64,000 bases of DNA from Caulobacter segnis (GTDB taxonomy: Bacteria; Pseudomonadota; Alphaproteobacteria; Caulobacterales; Caulobacteraceae), in the NCBI RefSeq assembly GCF_023935105.1, contig NZ_CP096040.1, positions 2,232,001 through 2,296,000 of the forward strand, given 5' to 3'. Position 1 is the stretch's first letter. Each line of letters starts with the position of its first letter. Shown here one piece after another: positions 35,743 through 45,171 of this stretch. A program made the translations under genes and the position numbers. The notes under the pieces are model-generated. The model was not told the origin of the DNA, did no database searches, and worked only from the letters and a program-made list of their open reading frames with translations.

Positions 35743-38205
35743 ATGGCGATGTCAAGCAAAGACCAGTTCGATCTCTTCAGCGTGTTTCCGGGCGATAGCG
35801 AGTTGGCTCGTCGCATGCGCGCGTTCGACTGGTCGCGAACGCCGCTGGGGCCGCCGGAGACTTGGCCGTCGGGCCTGACCGTTCCGCTGAGCATGATGCT
35901 CACGTCGCGGTTCGAGATGTGGCTGGGCTGGGGCGAGGCGCTGCATTTCTTCTACAACGACGCCTACGTGCCGACGCTGGGCGTCAAGCATCCATCCGCG
36001 CTGGGCCAGCCCTTCCATGAGGTCTGGCGCGAGGTCTATGCCGATGTCCTGCCTCAGGTTCGCTCGGTCATGCTCGAGGGGAAGGCGACCTGGAACAAGG
36101 CGCTTCTGCTTCTGCTGGAGCGGAGCGGCTATCCAGAAGAGACGTATCACACCTTCTCCTACAGCCCCCTGCGCGACGGCGACGAGATCCGCGGCTTGAT
36201 GTGCATCGTCACCGAGGAGACCGAACGCGTGATCAGCGAGCGGCGCCTGGAGACGGTGCGTCGGCTGGGCGAGTGCCTGATCGGCGCGGTGACGCACGAG
36301 GCGGTGGTCCAGGGGCTGTGCGACGCCTTGGCCACGAACACCGAGGACTTTCCGTTCGCCCTGGCCTACGGGCAGGATTCATTGGGCGGCCTGTTCGGGT
36401 GCGCCGCCACGGACGAAGCGCGCACGCTGCTACGACGGTCCTGGCCTTTGCAGGGGCGCGATGCGCCACGGGACTTCCCGCTGGAAGGCGAGGACTATCC
36501 GACGGGCGCGTGGGCCATTCCCCCGACCCGCGCCCTGATCCTGCCGATCCCCGGGGCGGGCGGTCAACGGGCGGCGACCCTGGTGCTCGGGCTCAACCCG
36601 CACCGCCGGGGCGACGACGGCCTGATGGACCTGGCGAACCTGATCGTCGATCGCGCCGCCGGGGCCTTCGCCCAGGCCAGCAGCGTCGAGGCCGAGCGCC
36701 GCCGCTCCGACCGTATCTGGACCAATGCCCGCGACCTGATGGTCGTGGTGGACGGGGAGGGGATCTTTCGCGCGGTCAGTCCCGCCTGGACACGCATTCT
36801 GGGCCACGATGTCGAGGACGTGATCGGTCAGCCGATGGAGGCTTTCGTCTTCCCGGAGGAGGCGGCGATCACGCGCGCGACCCACAACGGCATCATGAAA
36901 GGCGCGCAGGTCACGGGGTTCGAGAACCGATACCGGACCAAGTCCGGCGAATGGCGTTGGATCTCGTGGAACACGGCCTTCGAAGACGGCCTGATCTATG
37001 GCTATGGCCGCGATGTCACCGACGAGAAGCTTCAGGCCGAGCAACTGCGACTTGCCGAGGACGCCTTGCGGCAGGCCCAGAAGATGGAGGCGATCGGTCA
37101 GCTGACCGGCGGCGTGGCTCACGACTTCAACAATCTGCTGACCGTCATCCGCTCGTCGGCCGACCTTCTCCGCAGTCGCGATCTGCCGACGGAACGCCGA
37201 CGCCGGTATGTCGACGCGATTTCCGACACGGCCGACCGCGCCGCCAAGCTGACCAGCCAGCTCCTCGCCTTTTCGCGGCGCCAGGCGCTAAAGCCCGAAC
37301 GCTTCAATGTCGCGGCCAGGGTCGAGGCCCTGGGAGATATCCTGCGCTCGGTCCTGGGGGCGCGCGTTCAGCTCGAGATCAAGGTCGATTGCCCCGAATG
37401 CGTGATCGAGGCCGATGCCAACCAATTCGAAACGGCGCTGATAAACCTGACCGTCAACGCCCGTGACGCCATGGGCGGCGAGGGGCGGCTCGCCATTCGC
37501 ATCAACGAGGTCGAGGTCATTCCCGCGATCCGGGGTCACGCCGCCAGCCGTGGCGATTTCGTCAGCGTCTCGGTCGCCGATCACGGTGAGGGCATCGCGC
37601 AGAGCGATCTGGCCAAGATCTTCGAGCCGTTCTTCACGACCAAGGACGTGGGGCGGGGCACGGGGCTGGGCCTGAGCCAGGTCTACGGCTTCGCCAAGCA
37701 GTCCGGTGGCGACGTGTCGGTTGATAGCCGGCGCGGCGAAGGCTCCACGTTCACGGTCTATCTGCCCCGGGTGAGCGGGCCCGCCGTTTCGACCCAGGCG
37801 GCGCCTGTCGCGCCGCGCGCCCGTCATGAGGGCCGCGTGCTCATCGTCGAGGACAACGCCGCGATTGGCGAATTCTCCACTCAGCTGCTGCGAGACTTGG
37901 GCTACCAGACCGAATGGGCGGCGAACGCCGCCGAGGCCTTGGAGCGGCTGGAGCATGACGCCGCGTTCGACATCGTGTTCAGCGACGTGGTCATGCCAGG
38001 GGTTGGCGGTGTCGAGCTGGCCAAGACGATCAGGACGCGCTGGCCGGCGGTGTCGGTGATCCTTACGAGCGGCTACAGCCACGTATTGGCCCTGGACGCC
38101 AATCACGGCTTTCCCCTTCTGCACAAACCGTATTCGGTCGAGGAGCTGTCGCATATCCTCCGGCAAGGCAGATCTGTCCGCGCCCTGTCGCGCGACCCGG
38201 CCTAG
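35743..38205 (+). CDS. PAS/GAF hybrid histidine kinase with C-terminal receiver
   Basis: An 820-residue soluble sensor kinase. An N-terminal PAS-like domain (MLTSRFEMWLGWGEALHFFY) is followed by a GAF-like region at about 175-320. A PAS domain at about 330-445 has DLMVVVDGEGIFRAVSPAWT. The H-box GGVAHDFNNLL has its His near 460, and the HATPase domain has GTGLGLSQVYGFAKQSGG. The C-terminal receiver has its phosphoacceptor Asp in IVFSDVVMPG near 748. It has no transmembrane segment. The start is uncertain among TTG 35725, ATG 35743 and ATG 35749. Its stop overlaps the convergent hypothetical gene by four bases. Confidence 0.87.
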   Translation: MAMSSKDQFDLFSVFPGDSELARRMRAFDWSRTPLGPPETWPSGLTVPLSMMLTSRFEMWLGWGEALHFFYNDAYVPTLGVKHPSALGQPFHEVWREVYADVLPQVRSVMLEGKATWNKALLLLLERSGYPEETYHTFSYSPLRDGDEIRGLMCIVTEETERVISERRLETVRRLGECLIGAVTHEAVVQGLCDALATNTEDFPFALAYGQDSLGGLFGCAATDEARTLLRRSWPLQGRDAPRDFPLEGEDYPTGAWAIPPTRALILPIPGAGGQRAATLVLGLNPHRRGDDGLMDLANLIVDRAAGAFAQASSVEAERRRSDRIWTNARDLMVVVDGEGIFRAVSPAWTRILGHDVEDVIGQPMEAFVFPEEAAITRATHNGIMKGAQVTGFENRYRTKSGEWRWISWNTAFEDGLIYGYGRDVTDEKLQAEQLRLAEDALRQAQKMEAIGQLTGGVAHDFNNLLTVIRSSADLLRSRDLPTERRRRYVDAISDTADRAAKLTSQLLAFSRRQALKPERFNVAARVEALGDILRSVLGARVQLEIKVDCPECVIEADANQFETALINLTVNARDAMGGEGRLAIRINEVEVIPAIRGHAASRGDFVSVSVADHGEGIAQSDLAKIFEPFFTTKDVGRGTGLGLSQVYGFAKQSGGDVSVDSRRGEGSTFTVYLPRVSGPAVSTQAAPVAPRARHEGRVLIVEDNAAIGEFSTQLLRDLGYQTEWAANAAEALERLEHDAAFDIVFSDVVMPGVGGVELAKTIRTRWPAVSVILTSGYSHVLALDANHGFPLLHKPYSVEELSHILRQGRSVRALSRDPA

Positions 38206-38993
38206 CCGGCCTGGATGAAGCCGTCGTCAGTCAGGTCCAGTCGACGCAGGTCGACGCCCATCTCGTTGCGAAAGCGGACCACGGCCGCGTCGCCCAGTTG
38301 GCCGGCGGTGGCGCGGTCGCCGCGCTTCATGGCGTCCACATAGGCCGCGTGCTGGACCAGGAAGTTCAGCATGAGGGTCTCGGACAGCTCCTGGCGCTGG
38401 GCTTCATTCAGGCGGGCATAGCCGGGGTTGGAGGCGATCATCCGCCGCACCTGCTCGCGCACCGCCTGGGCCTGGGCGCGGTTGTTGTCGGCCCCGTTCG
38501 CCATCACCCAATTGAGAATCCAGTAGCTGGCCATCGCGTCGGCGGTGTCGCCTGGCCGCAGGCCGTCGGCGCCGACGATCTGGGCCCAGTTTCGCACTGG
38601 GTCGCGCCGCGCCATGGCCTGGGCGATCTGGCGGCCGCCGTCGGGACCGGCCTGCTTGCCCATCCAGTCGGCGAACTGCTGGCGCACGCGCGCGCTGACC
38701 TCGGGCGAGGCGCGGTAGGTGGTCTGGGTCAAGGCTGGATCGCCGGCCGCGGGATGTCCCGGGGAGCCCGCCGGCGGCGCGGACGGGCGTGACGCCGGCC
38801 GTTGGGCCGACCGCGCGTCGCCGCCACGCCTCGAATTGATCGCCGAGTCGACCCGCTGCCGGTTCAGGATGTCCGACATCACGTAGTTGTTCGGCATCAC
38901 CGTCGGCATCTCCTGAGCCTTGGCGGGCGCCGACAAGGGAATCGCGAGGGCCAGGGCGACAAATACCAGGGGACGGGCGACGCGCGTGGTCAT
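38202..38993 (-). CDS. Secreted protein of unknown function (DUF6683-like)
   Basis: A 263-residue protein with a clear signal peptide (PLVFVALALAIPLSAPAKAQ). A proline/alanine/serine-rich low-complexity linker (ASRPSAPPAGSPGHPAAGDP) precedes a helical domain with MASYWILNWVMANGADNNRA and a METLMLNFLVQHAAYVDAMK-like helix (SETLMLNFLVQHAAYVDA). It resembles the secreted DUF6683 family by pattern, with no known function. AAAGGA lies about 10 bp before the ATG at 38993, which I prefer to the ATG at 39011. It is probably periplasmic. Confidence 0.7.
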   Translation of the reverse strand: MTTRVARPLVFVALALAIPLSAPAKAQEMPTVMPNNYVMSDILNRQRVDSAINSRRGGDARSAQRPASRPSAPPAGSPGHPAAGDPALTQTTYRASPEVSARVRQQFADWMGKQAGPDGGRQIAQAMARRDPVRNWAQIVGADGLRPGDTADAMASYWILNWVMANGADNNRAQAQAVREQVRRMIASNPGYARLNEAQRQELSETLMLNFLVQHAAYVDAMKRGDRATAGQLGDAAVVRFRNEMGVDLRRLDLTDDGFIQAG

Positions 38994-39091
38994 GGGCCGG
39001 AGTCCTTTCATGCTTGGCTGCCAACGCAGAAGGCGGCGGATTGGTCCACCGCCTTCGACAACCTGCTCCGGCCGGCTTTCGCCGAAACCCT

Positions 39092-40978
39092 TTAGGCGTG
39101 GCGGCGCGCGAAGGTGGCGACGCGGGCCTGCGCCTGGGCCACGGTGAGCTGCGCCGAAGCGTCCTGGCCGGGTCGGGACGGCTGCGGGCGCGCCGAGGCG
39201 TGCTGCTCGACGTTGAACCGGGCGACCAGTCCCACCAGCTTGCCGGTCTCTCCCCTGAGGTTGGAGACGGCGGCCGTGGCCTCTTCGACCATCGCCGCGT
39301 TCTGCTGCGTGACCTGGTCCATCTGGTTCACCGCCGCGTTGACCTGGTTGAGGCCCGTGGCCTGCTCCTGGGACGACTGGGCGATCTGGCCGATCAGGCC
39401 ATCGATCTGGGCGACCTTGTCGACGATGTCGTTCAGCGCCCGCTCGGTGTCGCCGACCAGCTTGACGCCGCGCGAGACGTGAGCCGAGCTGCCGGCGATC
39501 AGGTCCTTGATCTCCTTGGCCGCCTCAGCCGAGCGTTGGGCCAGGCCGCGGACTTCCTGAGCCACCACGGCGAACCCTCTGCCGGCCTCGCCGGCGCGAG
39601 CCGCCTCGACCCCGGCGTTCAGGGCCAGGAGGTTGGTCTGGAAGGCGATTTCGTCGATCACCCCGATGATGCTGTTGATCTGGCTGGAGCTCTGCTCGAT
39701 CTCGACCATGGCCGAGACGGCGTCGCGCATGACCTTGCCCGAGTTGCTGGCGTCGCGTCGAGCCTGGGCCGCGGCGTCCGAGGCCTGGCGGGCGCCGTCC
39801 GCGCTGACCCGGACCGTCGCCGTGATCTGGTCCAGCGCCGCGGCGGTCTCTTCCAGGTTGGCGGCCTGCTGTTCGGTGCGCCGCGACAGATCGCTGGACG
39901 CCGAGGCGATCTCCTCCGAGCCGCCGCGAATGCCGCTGGTGGATTCCGAGATCGCCGTCATCGCGGTGCGCAGGCTTTCGACGGCCGCATTGAAGTCGGA
40001 CTTGATCTGCGCGTACTGGCCATCGAAGCGGGCGTCGATGCGGGTGGTCAGGTCGCCGGCCGCCAGACCGCTGAGGCTGGTCGCCAGGGTCGAAACGACC
40101 ATGCTCTGCTCGGCCTCGTTGGCGCGTCGCTGCTCCTCGGTTCGGCCGCTGGCCGCGTCGGCCTCGATCTTCAGCCGCTCGGCGTCGGCCGCCAGCGTTC
40201 GCGCCTTGAGACCGTTGTCCTTGAAGATCTGGACGGCTTGAGCCATGACCCCGACCTCATCGCGACGCTGTTGGCCTGTGACCATGACGTCCAGGTCGCC
40301 GCCGGCCAGGCCCTCCATGTCGCCAGCCAGGCGCTTCAGCGGACGGGCGATGGCTGTCGCCGACATCCAGAGGGCCGCGCCAACGCCGGCCGCCACGGCC
40401 AGACTTGCGATGACCAGCAGGCTCCAGGCCGTCCGTTTCGAGAAGGCGCTCAAGGCGTCCGACTCGGTCCCGACGCTGTCGACGCTCTCATCAACCATCT
40501 TCATGTTCAGGGTGGTGTAGTCCGCGATGACCGGAACGGCCTTCTCCAACTCAGCCCTCGCCTCGGCCTTGCGGCCCTGCTCGGCCAGGGCGACAGCGCC
40601 GTCCATGGCCGTCATGGCGCGTCGCAGCTTTTCCCTCATTTCGGCGAAGTCGGCCGCCTGATCCGGCAGGCCCTCGGCCGCCGCTTCGAGATTTTTCGCT
40701 GCGCCGGCTCGCGCCTTCCTGTAGTCGGCGATCGCTTCGGACGAATGCCTGGGATCCGAACTCATGACGCTCAAGGCCGTCGAATAACCCATCTGGCTGA
40801 TAGTGCGATTGGCGCGGACCAGCGCGACCTGCGCCGGTAAACGATCGTCCGTCATCACCGAATAAGCGCTGTCGAGGCCAATGACCTGCCTCGCCCCGTA
40901 GCCGGCCACGGCCAGACAGATCAGCCCAAGGGCCATGACAAGGATCGAGATCTTCGTGCCGATCTTGAGGTTTTCCAA
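39092..40978 (-). CDS. Methyl-accepting chemotaxis protein
   Basis: A 628-residue chemoreceptor. It has an N-terminal transmembrane helix ([20 protein letters not shown]), a helical periplasmic 4HB-type sensor domain to about residue 185 and a second transmembrane segment ([20 protein letters not shown]). A HAMP domain and the long coiled signalling domain follow. The hairpin tip [20 protein letters not shown] and [20 protein letters not shown] is the CheA/CheW-contacting region. It ends in [10 protein letters not shown]. The ligand is unknown. It is divergent from the TetR regulator at 41189. Confidence 0.93.
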   Translation of the reverse strand: MENLKIGTKISILVMALGLICLAVAGYGARQVIGLDSAYSVMTDDRLPAQVALVRANRTISQMGYSTALSVMSSDPRHSSEAIADYRKARAGAAKNLEAAAEGLPDQAADFAEMREKLRRAMTAMDGAVALAEQGRKAEARAELEKAVPVIADYTTLNMKMVDESVDSVGTESDALSAFSKRTAWSLLVIASLAVAAGVGAALWMSATAIARPLKRLAGDMEGLAGGDLDVMVTGQQRRDEVGVMAQAVQIFKDNGLKARTLAADAERLKIEADAASGRTEEQRRANEAEQSMVVSTLATSLSGLAAGDLTTRIDARFDGQYAQIKSDFNAAVESLRTAMTAISESTSGIRGGSEEIASASSDLSRRTEQQAANLEETAAALDQITATVRVSADGARQASDAAAQARRDASNSGKVMRDAVSAMVEIEQSSSQINSIIGVIDEIAFQTNLLALNAGVEAARAGEAGRGFAVVAQEVRGLAQRSAEAAKEIKDLIAGSSAHVSRGVKLVGDTERALNDIVDKVAQIDGLIGQIAQSSQEQATGLNQVNAAVNQMDQVTQQNAAMVEEATAAVSNLRGETGKLVGLVARFNVEQHASARPQPSRPGQDASAQLTVAQAQARVATFARRHA

Positions 40979-41188
40979 GGCTTAACGCAGCTCCAGCTGA
41001 TGCGCCGTTCTCGCCCCGATGCCCGAGCCGTCTCCACGCGCAAGTTATGCAAAACCCGTGTTTAGCATCCGGGTTAATATTTTCTTGCGCGGGTAAGGGC
41101 GGTCGCTTCTACCAAGGGTGTTTTTCTGCGGGCCCGCCTGGGGATCGGGCGTTTGACTTCGCGACCGGGTCGCAACATCGTCCGATCG

Positions 41189-41839
41189 ATGAGACGTCGA
41201 TCCGAAGAGAGCGCGCGTGAAGACGCGGCCTTGACACGCGGCCGCCTGCTGGAGGCGGGCGTCAAGGTGTTCGCACGCAGCGGCTACGAGGAGGCCAGCG
41301 TTCGCGAGATCGCCGCCATGGCCGGCGTCACCGTCGCCATGGTGGGATATCACTTCAGGGGCAAGGAGGGGCTCTATCTCGCCGTCGCCAACGACATCGC
41401 CCGGGCGGGGATGGAGATCATCGGTCCCGCCCAGAGGATGGGGCGGGAGATCCTGCAGCAAGGCCTCGTGGACCGTCCGGTGCTGGTCGCGACCATCAGC
41501 AAAATGCTGCGCGCGCTTCTTGAGGCTCACAACGAAGACGGCAGCCTGGACTGGGCGCGGATCCTGCTGCGCGAACAGCTCAATCCCACCCACGCCATCG
41601 ACGTTCTGCACGAAAATCTCACCAAGCCCTACATCACCACCCTGGCGGATCTGATCGCCGCCCTGGAGGGGCGCGCGGCCGAGCACCGCGACATGATTCG
41701 CGCGCTCTCCCTGACGGGACAGATGATCGTCTTCCGGACCACCCGTCATGCTTCGACGAGGCTCCTGGGCGGCGAGGAGCGCAGCCGGGAAGATTACGAG
41801 GCGATGATGCGGCTGGTCGAAAGACAGCTCGAAGACTGA
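41189..41839 (+). CDS. TetR-family regulator (CecR/YbiH type)
   Basis: A 216-residue TetR regulator with the DNA-binding helix-turn-helix TRGRLLEAGVKVFARSGYEE and VREIAAMAGVTVAMVGYHFR. It has a long ligand domain of the CecR (DUF1956) type, including LLREQLNPTHAIDVLHENL. CecR relatives control efflux or membrane-fusion genes, but none lies next to this gene. The start is uncertain: I use the ATG at 41189; an in-frame TTG at 41153 is possible. Confidence 0.83.
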   Translation: MRRRSEESAREDAALTRGRLLEAGVKVFARSGYEEASVREIAAMAGVTVAMVGYHFRGKEGLYLAVANDIARAGMEIIGPAQRMGREILQQGLVDRPVLVATISKMLRALLEAHNEDGSLDWARILLREQLNPTHAIDVLHENLTKPYITTLADLIAALEGRAAEHRDMIRALSLTGQMIVFRTTRHASTRLLGGEERSREDYEAMMRLVERQLED

Positions 41840-41984
41840 TGCGCCCTCGCTAGGGCGCGTCACAGGGCCCGATCCGACCGCCAAGCCGGTCAGCCGTTGA
41901 ACAACGCAATCTTAAGTCTTTTTGCTAAACAACGGTTTGGCAAATTGCGCGGGCAAGGCGCTTTGAGAGCAGGATAGAAGAGCC

Positions 41985-42350
41985 GTGACCGCGATTCTCA
42001 CCGTCGACGACTCCGTCAGCATTCGTCAAACCGTCAGGATGGCTCTGAGCGGTGAGGGCTACGTCGTGACCGAAGCCGTCAACGGCCAGGACGGTCTGGA
42101 AAAGAGCGGGGCCGGCGGCTTCGATCTGATCGTCACCGACCTGAACATGCCGGTCATGGATGGGCTGGCCATGATCCGCGAGCTGCGCAAGCGTCCTGCC
42201 GGGGCCGGCGTGCCGATCCTGTTCCTGACCACCGAAGCCGACCCAGAGATCAAGGGGCAGGCCAAGGCCGCCGGCGCGACCGGCTGGCTGAACAAGCCCA
42301 TCGACCGCCAGCAGCTGGTGCGCGCCGTGAAGAAAGCCCTCGTCAAATAG
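41985..42350 (+). CDS. Single-domain CheY-like response regulator
   Basis: A 121-residue stand-alone receiver domain. The acidic pocket is in ILTVDDSVSIRQTV, the phosphoacceptor Asp in LIVTDLNMPVMDGLAMI, the conserved Thr in ILFLTTEADPEIK and the Lys in GWLNKPIDRQQL. The start is GTG at 41985, with GGATAGAAGAG upstream. It resembles CheY-type receivers that follow chemoreceptors, and a chemoreceptor gene lies 1 kb away on the other strand. The partner kinase is not in the window next to it. Confidence 0.92.
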   Translation: MTAILTVDDSVSIRQTVRMALSGEGYVVTEAVNGQDGLEKSGAGGFDLIVTDLNMPVMDGLAMIRELRKRPAGAGVPILFLTTEADPEIKGQAKAAGATGWLNKPIDRQQLVRAVKKALVK

Positions 42351-42424
42351 GCGGCCATCGCCGGCGCTCCGGGTCTGTCGGAAAAGTAGACAAGACGGCG
42401 GAGTTCGGGCAGTGATTGCGTAAA

Positions 42425-42438
42425 TGATAGCGCTACCA
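42425..42438. promoter_or_regulatory. LacI-type operator, copy 1
   Basis: TGATAGCGCTACCA has a perfect TAGCGCTA core and near-palindromic flanks. It lies 22 bp before the start of the GH3 gene. The same TGrTAnCGyTAyCA pattern occurs at 48295, 53622, 53796 and 57934, all in front of glycan-locus genes. Confidence 0.65.
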
Positions 42439-42459
42439 AGAGCGCGCGGGAGGACGGCC

Positions 42460-45126
42460 ATGAAACGCGACTTCAAGGGAGCCGGGCGGTTGTCCGGCCT
42501 GGATTTTGGCGTGCGGGCGATCGCCGCGCTGGCTTTGCTGGCCACGCCCTCCGTTTCCGCGAGCGCCGTGGCGCCGGCCGACACGGCCCCGACCTACAGC
42601 GATACGAACCTGACGCCCGAGCAGCGCGCCAAAGACCTCGTCGGCAGGATGACGCTGGAAGAGAAGTCGCTTCAATTGGGTCATGCCGCGCCGGCGATCC
42701 CTCGTCTGGGCGTGCCGCAATACAATTGGTGGAACGAAGGCCTTCACGGCGTCGCGCGAGCTGGTATCGCGACCGTGTACCCTCAGGCGATCGGCATGGC
42801 CGCGTCGTGGAACGCGCCTCTGATGGAGCAGGTCGGTGACGCGGTCAGCACCGAATTTCGCGCGAAGTATTTGGAACGGGTTCACCCGGACGGCGGCGCG
42901 GAATTCTACCGTGGACTGACGGTGTGGTCGCCGAACGTCAACATCTTCCGCGATCCGCGGTGGGGGCGTGGTCAGGAGACCTACGGCGAGGACCCCTATC
43001 TCACGGGAAGGATGGGCATCGCGTACATTCACGGCCTGCAAGGGCATGATGCGAAGTATCTGAAGACCATCGCGACCTCGAAGCACTTCGCCGTGCATAG
43101 CGGCCCGGAATCGAACCGGCACCGGGAGGATGTGCATCCCTCCGCCCATGATCTGGAAGACACCTATCTTCCCGCCTTCCGCGCGACGGTGACCGAGGGT
43201 GGCGCGCAGTCGGTCATGTGCGTCTACAACGCCGTCTATGGCGTCCCCGGCTGCGCCAGCGACCTCCTTCTGTCGCGAACGCTGCGGCGGGACTGGGGCT
43301 TCAAGGGCTATGTGGTTTCCGATTGTGGGGCGGTCGCCAACGTCTATCGCGAGGACAGCCTGCACTACACCAAGACCGCGCCCGAGGGCGTGGCGGCCAG
43401 CCTCAAGGCGGGCACGGACCTGATCTGCGGCGACTATCGCAACAACATGACCACCGAGCCCGAGAACATCGTGGCCGCGGTTCGGGCCGGTCTCATGCCC
43501 GAGGCGACGGTCGACCAAGCCCTGGAGCGGCTGTTCACGGCCCGCATCCGTCTTGGCCTCTTCGATCCGCGGGGGACTGTGTTTCCTGGGATCACCGCCC
43601 AGGACTACAACACGCCAGATCACCGCGCGCTTTCGCTCCAGATGGCGAAGGACTCGATGGTTCTCCTGAAGAACCACGGTGATCTGCTGCCGCTGTCCAC
43701 GCCGCCCAAGACCATCGCCGTCATTGGGCCGAACGCGGACAGCTACGACGTGCTGGTAGGCAACTATTATGGGCGGCCGACGAAGCCGGTGACCGTGCTG
43801 GACGGCGTTCGCGCGCGCTTTCCCGCGTCCAAGGTTCTGTTCGCGGAGGGTTCCGGGCTGATCGGGCCGGCGGAGGAGCCCGTGCCGGATTCCGCCCTGT
43901 GCGCCGACGGCGACTGCGCGACCAAGGGCCTGAAGGCCTCGTACTTCTCCGGTCCGGCGTTCAGCGGGACCGAGGCGGTCCGCGTGGAGCCGAACGCGCG
44001 GGTCAGCTGGAGCGGCGAGGACAAGAACGCCAGCGCCCGTTGGACCGGTTATCTGACCGCGCCCGAGACCGGAGAGTACCGTCTTCGGTTCGCCAGCGAG
44101 AACGGCTATCGGATCTGGATCGACGACCAGTTGATCGTCGACGAGTGGCAGGTCGGCGACGCGCCATCGATCGCGTCCGGCCGCGTAAAGCTGAAGGCCG
44201 GACAGCGATACGCTCTGCGCGTGGACGCGGTGCAGCGCGACGCCACTGGCGATCAGCGGCTGGTTTGGAGCCGACCTTCGGCGAATGGCGACGACGCCGT
44301 CGCCGCGGCGCGACAGGCCGACGTCGTCATCTTCGTCGGCGGTTTGTCGGCGCGCATCGAGGGCGAGGAGATGAAGGTGGAAGCCGACGGGTTCGCCGGC
44401 GGCGACCGGACCAGCCTGGATCTGCCAGCCCCTCAGCAAAAGCTGCTGGAGCGAATTCACGCCACCGGCAAGCCCGTCGTGCTGGTGCTGATGAACGGTA
44501 GCCCGTTGTCCGTGACTTGGGCGGACAAGAACGTCCCCGCGATCGTCGAGGCCTGGTATCCGGGCGGGGAAGGCGGCGCGGCCGTGGCCGCCCTTCTTTC
44601 TGGCGACTTCAGTCCCGCGGGACGCCTGCCGATCACCTTCCACAGGTCCGCGGACGACCTGCCGCCGTTCGGCGACTATGCGATGACGGGGCGCACCTAC
44701 CGCTATTTCAAGAAGCCGGTGCTTTATCCGTTCGGACACGGGCTGAGCTTCACCAAGTTCGTCTATGACGCGCCGACGGCGTCGAGCGCGGCGATCAAGG
44801 CGGGCGCCGCCGTTCAGGTCTCGGTCCGGGTCGCCAATACCGGCGGTCGCGACGGCGACGAGGTCGTGCAGCTGTACGTGGAAAAGCCCGGCGACAAGGC
44901 CGCTCCAACGCTCGCCGGTTTTACGCGCATCCACCTGACGGCCGGCGAAAGCCGGTTGGTGACCTTCGATCTCGATGCGCGCCGCCTGTCCCAGGTGGAC
45001 GATCACGGCGTTCGAAAGGTCGTCCCAGGCTCCTATACGGTCCATCTGGGCGGCGGCCAGCCAGGCCACGCCAAGACCGTGAAGCTTGGCCTGTCGGTGA
45101 CTGGCGAGGACATCCTGCCCCACTAG
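42460..45126 (+). CDS. GH3 beta-glycosidase with PA14 domain
   Basis: An 888-residue secreted enzyme with a signal peptide (IAALALLATPSVSASAVAP). The (beta/alpha)8 GH3 domain has PRLGVPQYNWWNEGLHGVAR and DPRWGRGQETYGEDPYLTGR. The nucleophile Asp is in GYVVSDCGAV near residue 288. A PA14 carbohydrate-binding domain is inserted at about 490-610, followed by the second GH3 domain and a fibronectin-type III-like domain. This is the layout of xylan/xyloglucan beta-xylosidases and beta-glucosidases. AGGA lies upstream of the ATG at 42460, and a LacI-type operator lies 22 bp before it. The precise sugar is not readable. Confidence 0.93.
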   Translation: MKRDFKGAGRLSGLDFGVRAIAALALLATPSVSASAVAPADTAPTYSDTNLTPEQRAKDLVGRMTLEEKSLQLGHAAPAIPRLGVPQYNWWNEGLHGVARAGIATVYPQAIGMAASWNAPLMEQVGDAVSTEFRAKYLERVHPDGGAEFYRGLTVWSPNVNIFRDPRWGRGQETYGEDPYLTGRMGIAYIHGLQGHDAKYLKTIATSKHFAVHSGPESNRHREDVHPSAHDLEDTYLPAFRATVTEGGAQSVMCVYNAVYGVPGCASDLLLSRTLRRDWGFKGYVVSDCGAVANVYREDSLHYTKTAPEGVAASLKAGTDLICGDYRNNMTTEPENIVAAVRAGLMPEATVDQALERLFTARIRLGLFDPRGTVFPGITAQDYNTPDHRALSLQMAKDSMVLLKNHGDLLPLSTPPKTIAVIGPNADSYDVLVGNYYGRPTKPVTVLDGVRARFPASKVLFAEGSGLIGPAEEPVPDSALCADGDCATKGLKASYFSGPAFSGTEAVRVEPNARVSWSGEDKNASARWTGYLTAPETGEYRLRFASENGYRIWIDDQLIVDEWQVGDAPSIASGRVKLKAGQRYALRVDAVQRDATGDQRLVWSRPSANGDDAVAAARQADVVIFVGGLSARIEGEEMKVEADGFAGGDRTSLDLPAPQQKLLERIHATGKPVVLVLMNGSPLSVTWADKNVPAIVEAWYPGGEGGAAVAALLSGDFSPAGRLPITFHRSADDLPPFGDYAMTGRTYRYFKKPVLYPFGHGLSFTKFVYDAPTASSAAIKAGAAVQVSVRVANTGGRDGDEVVQLYVEKPGDKAAPTLAGFTRIHLTAGESRLVTFDLDARRLSQVDDHGVRKVVPGSYTVHLGGGQPGHAKTVKLGLSVTGEDILPH

Positions 45127-45141
45127 ACCGCCACCTTCCGT

Positions 45142-45168
45142 GCGACGCCTCCAGCCTGGGGGCGTCGC
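45142..45168. terminator. Hairpin between convergent GH3 and GH31 genes
   Basis: GCGACGCC (45142-45149) pairs with GGCGTCGC (45161-45168) in the 45-bp space between the stop of GH3 (+) and the stop of GH31 (-). There is no T tract, so I regard it only as a possible bidirectional terminator. Confidence 0.4.
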
Positions 45169-45171
45169 GCG

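Noticed and set aside
41050..41080. CtrA-like box (TTAG-N8-TTAA) before the chemoreceptor
   Set aside because: Spacing is 8 instead of 7 and the first half is TTAG, so I do not list it as a site.
41924..41941. GCTAAAC / GTTTGGC inverted repeat before the CheY-like gene
   Set aside because: It is short, imperfect and not repeated elsewhere in the window; it could be chance in an AT-richer patch.
42433..45123. Very long antisense open frame (896 codons) opposite the GH3 gene
   Set aside because: It is a shadow of the high-GC GH3 gene: composition is arginine/glycine/histidine-rich, there are no family motifs and the sense strand has a complete enzyme with signal peptide.
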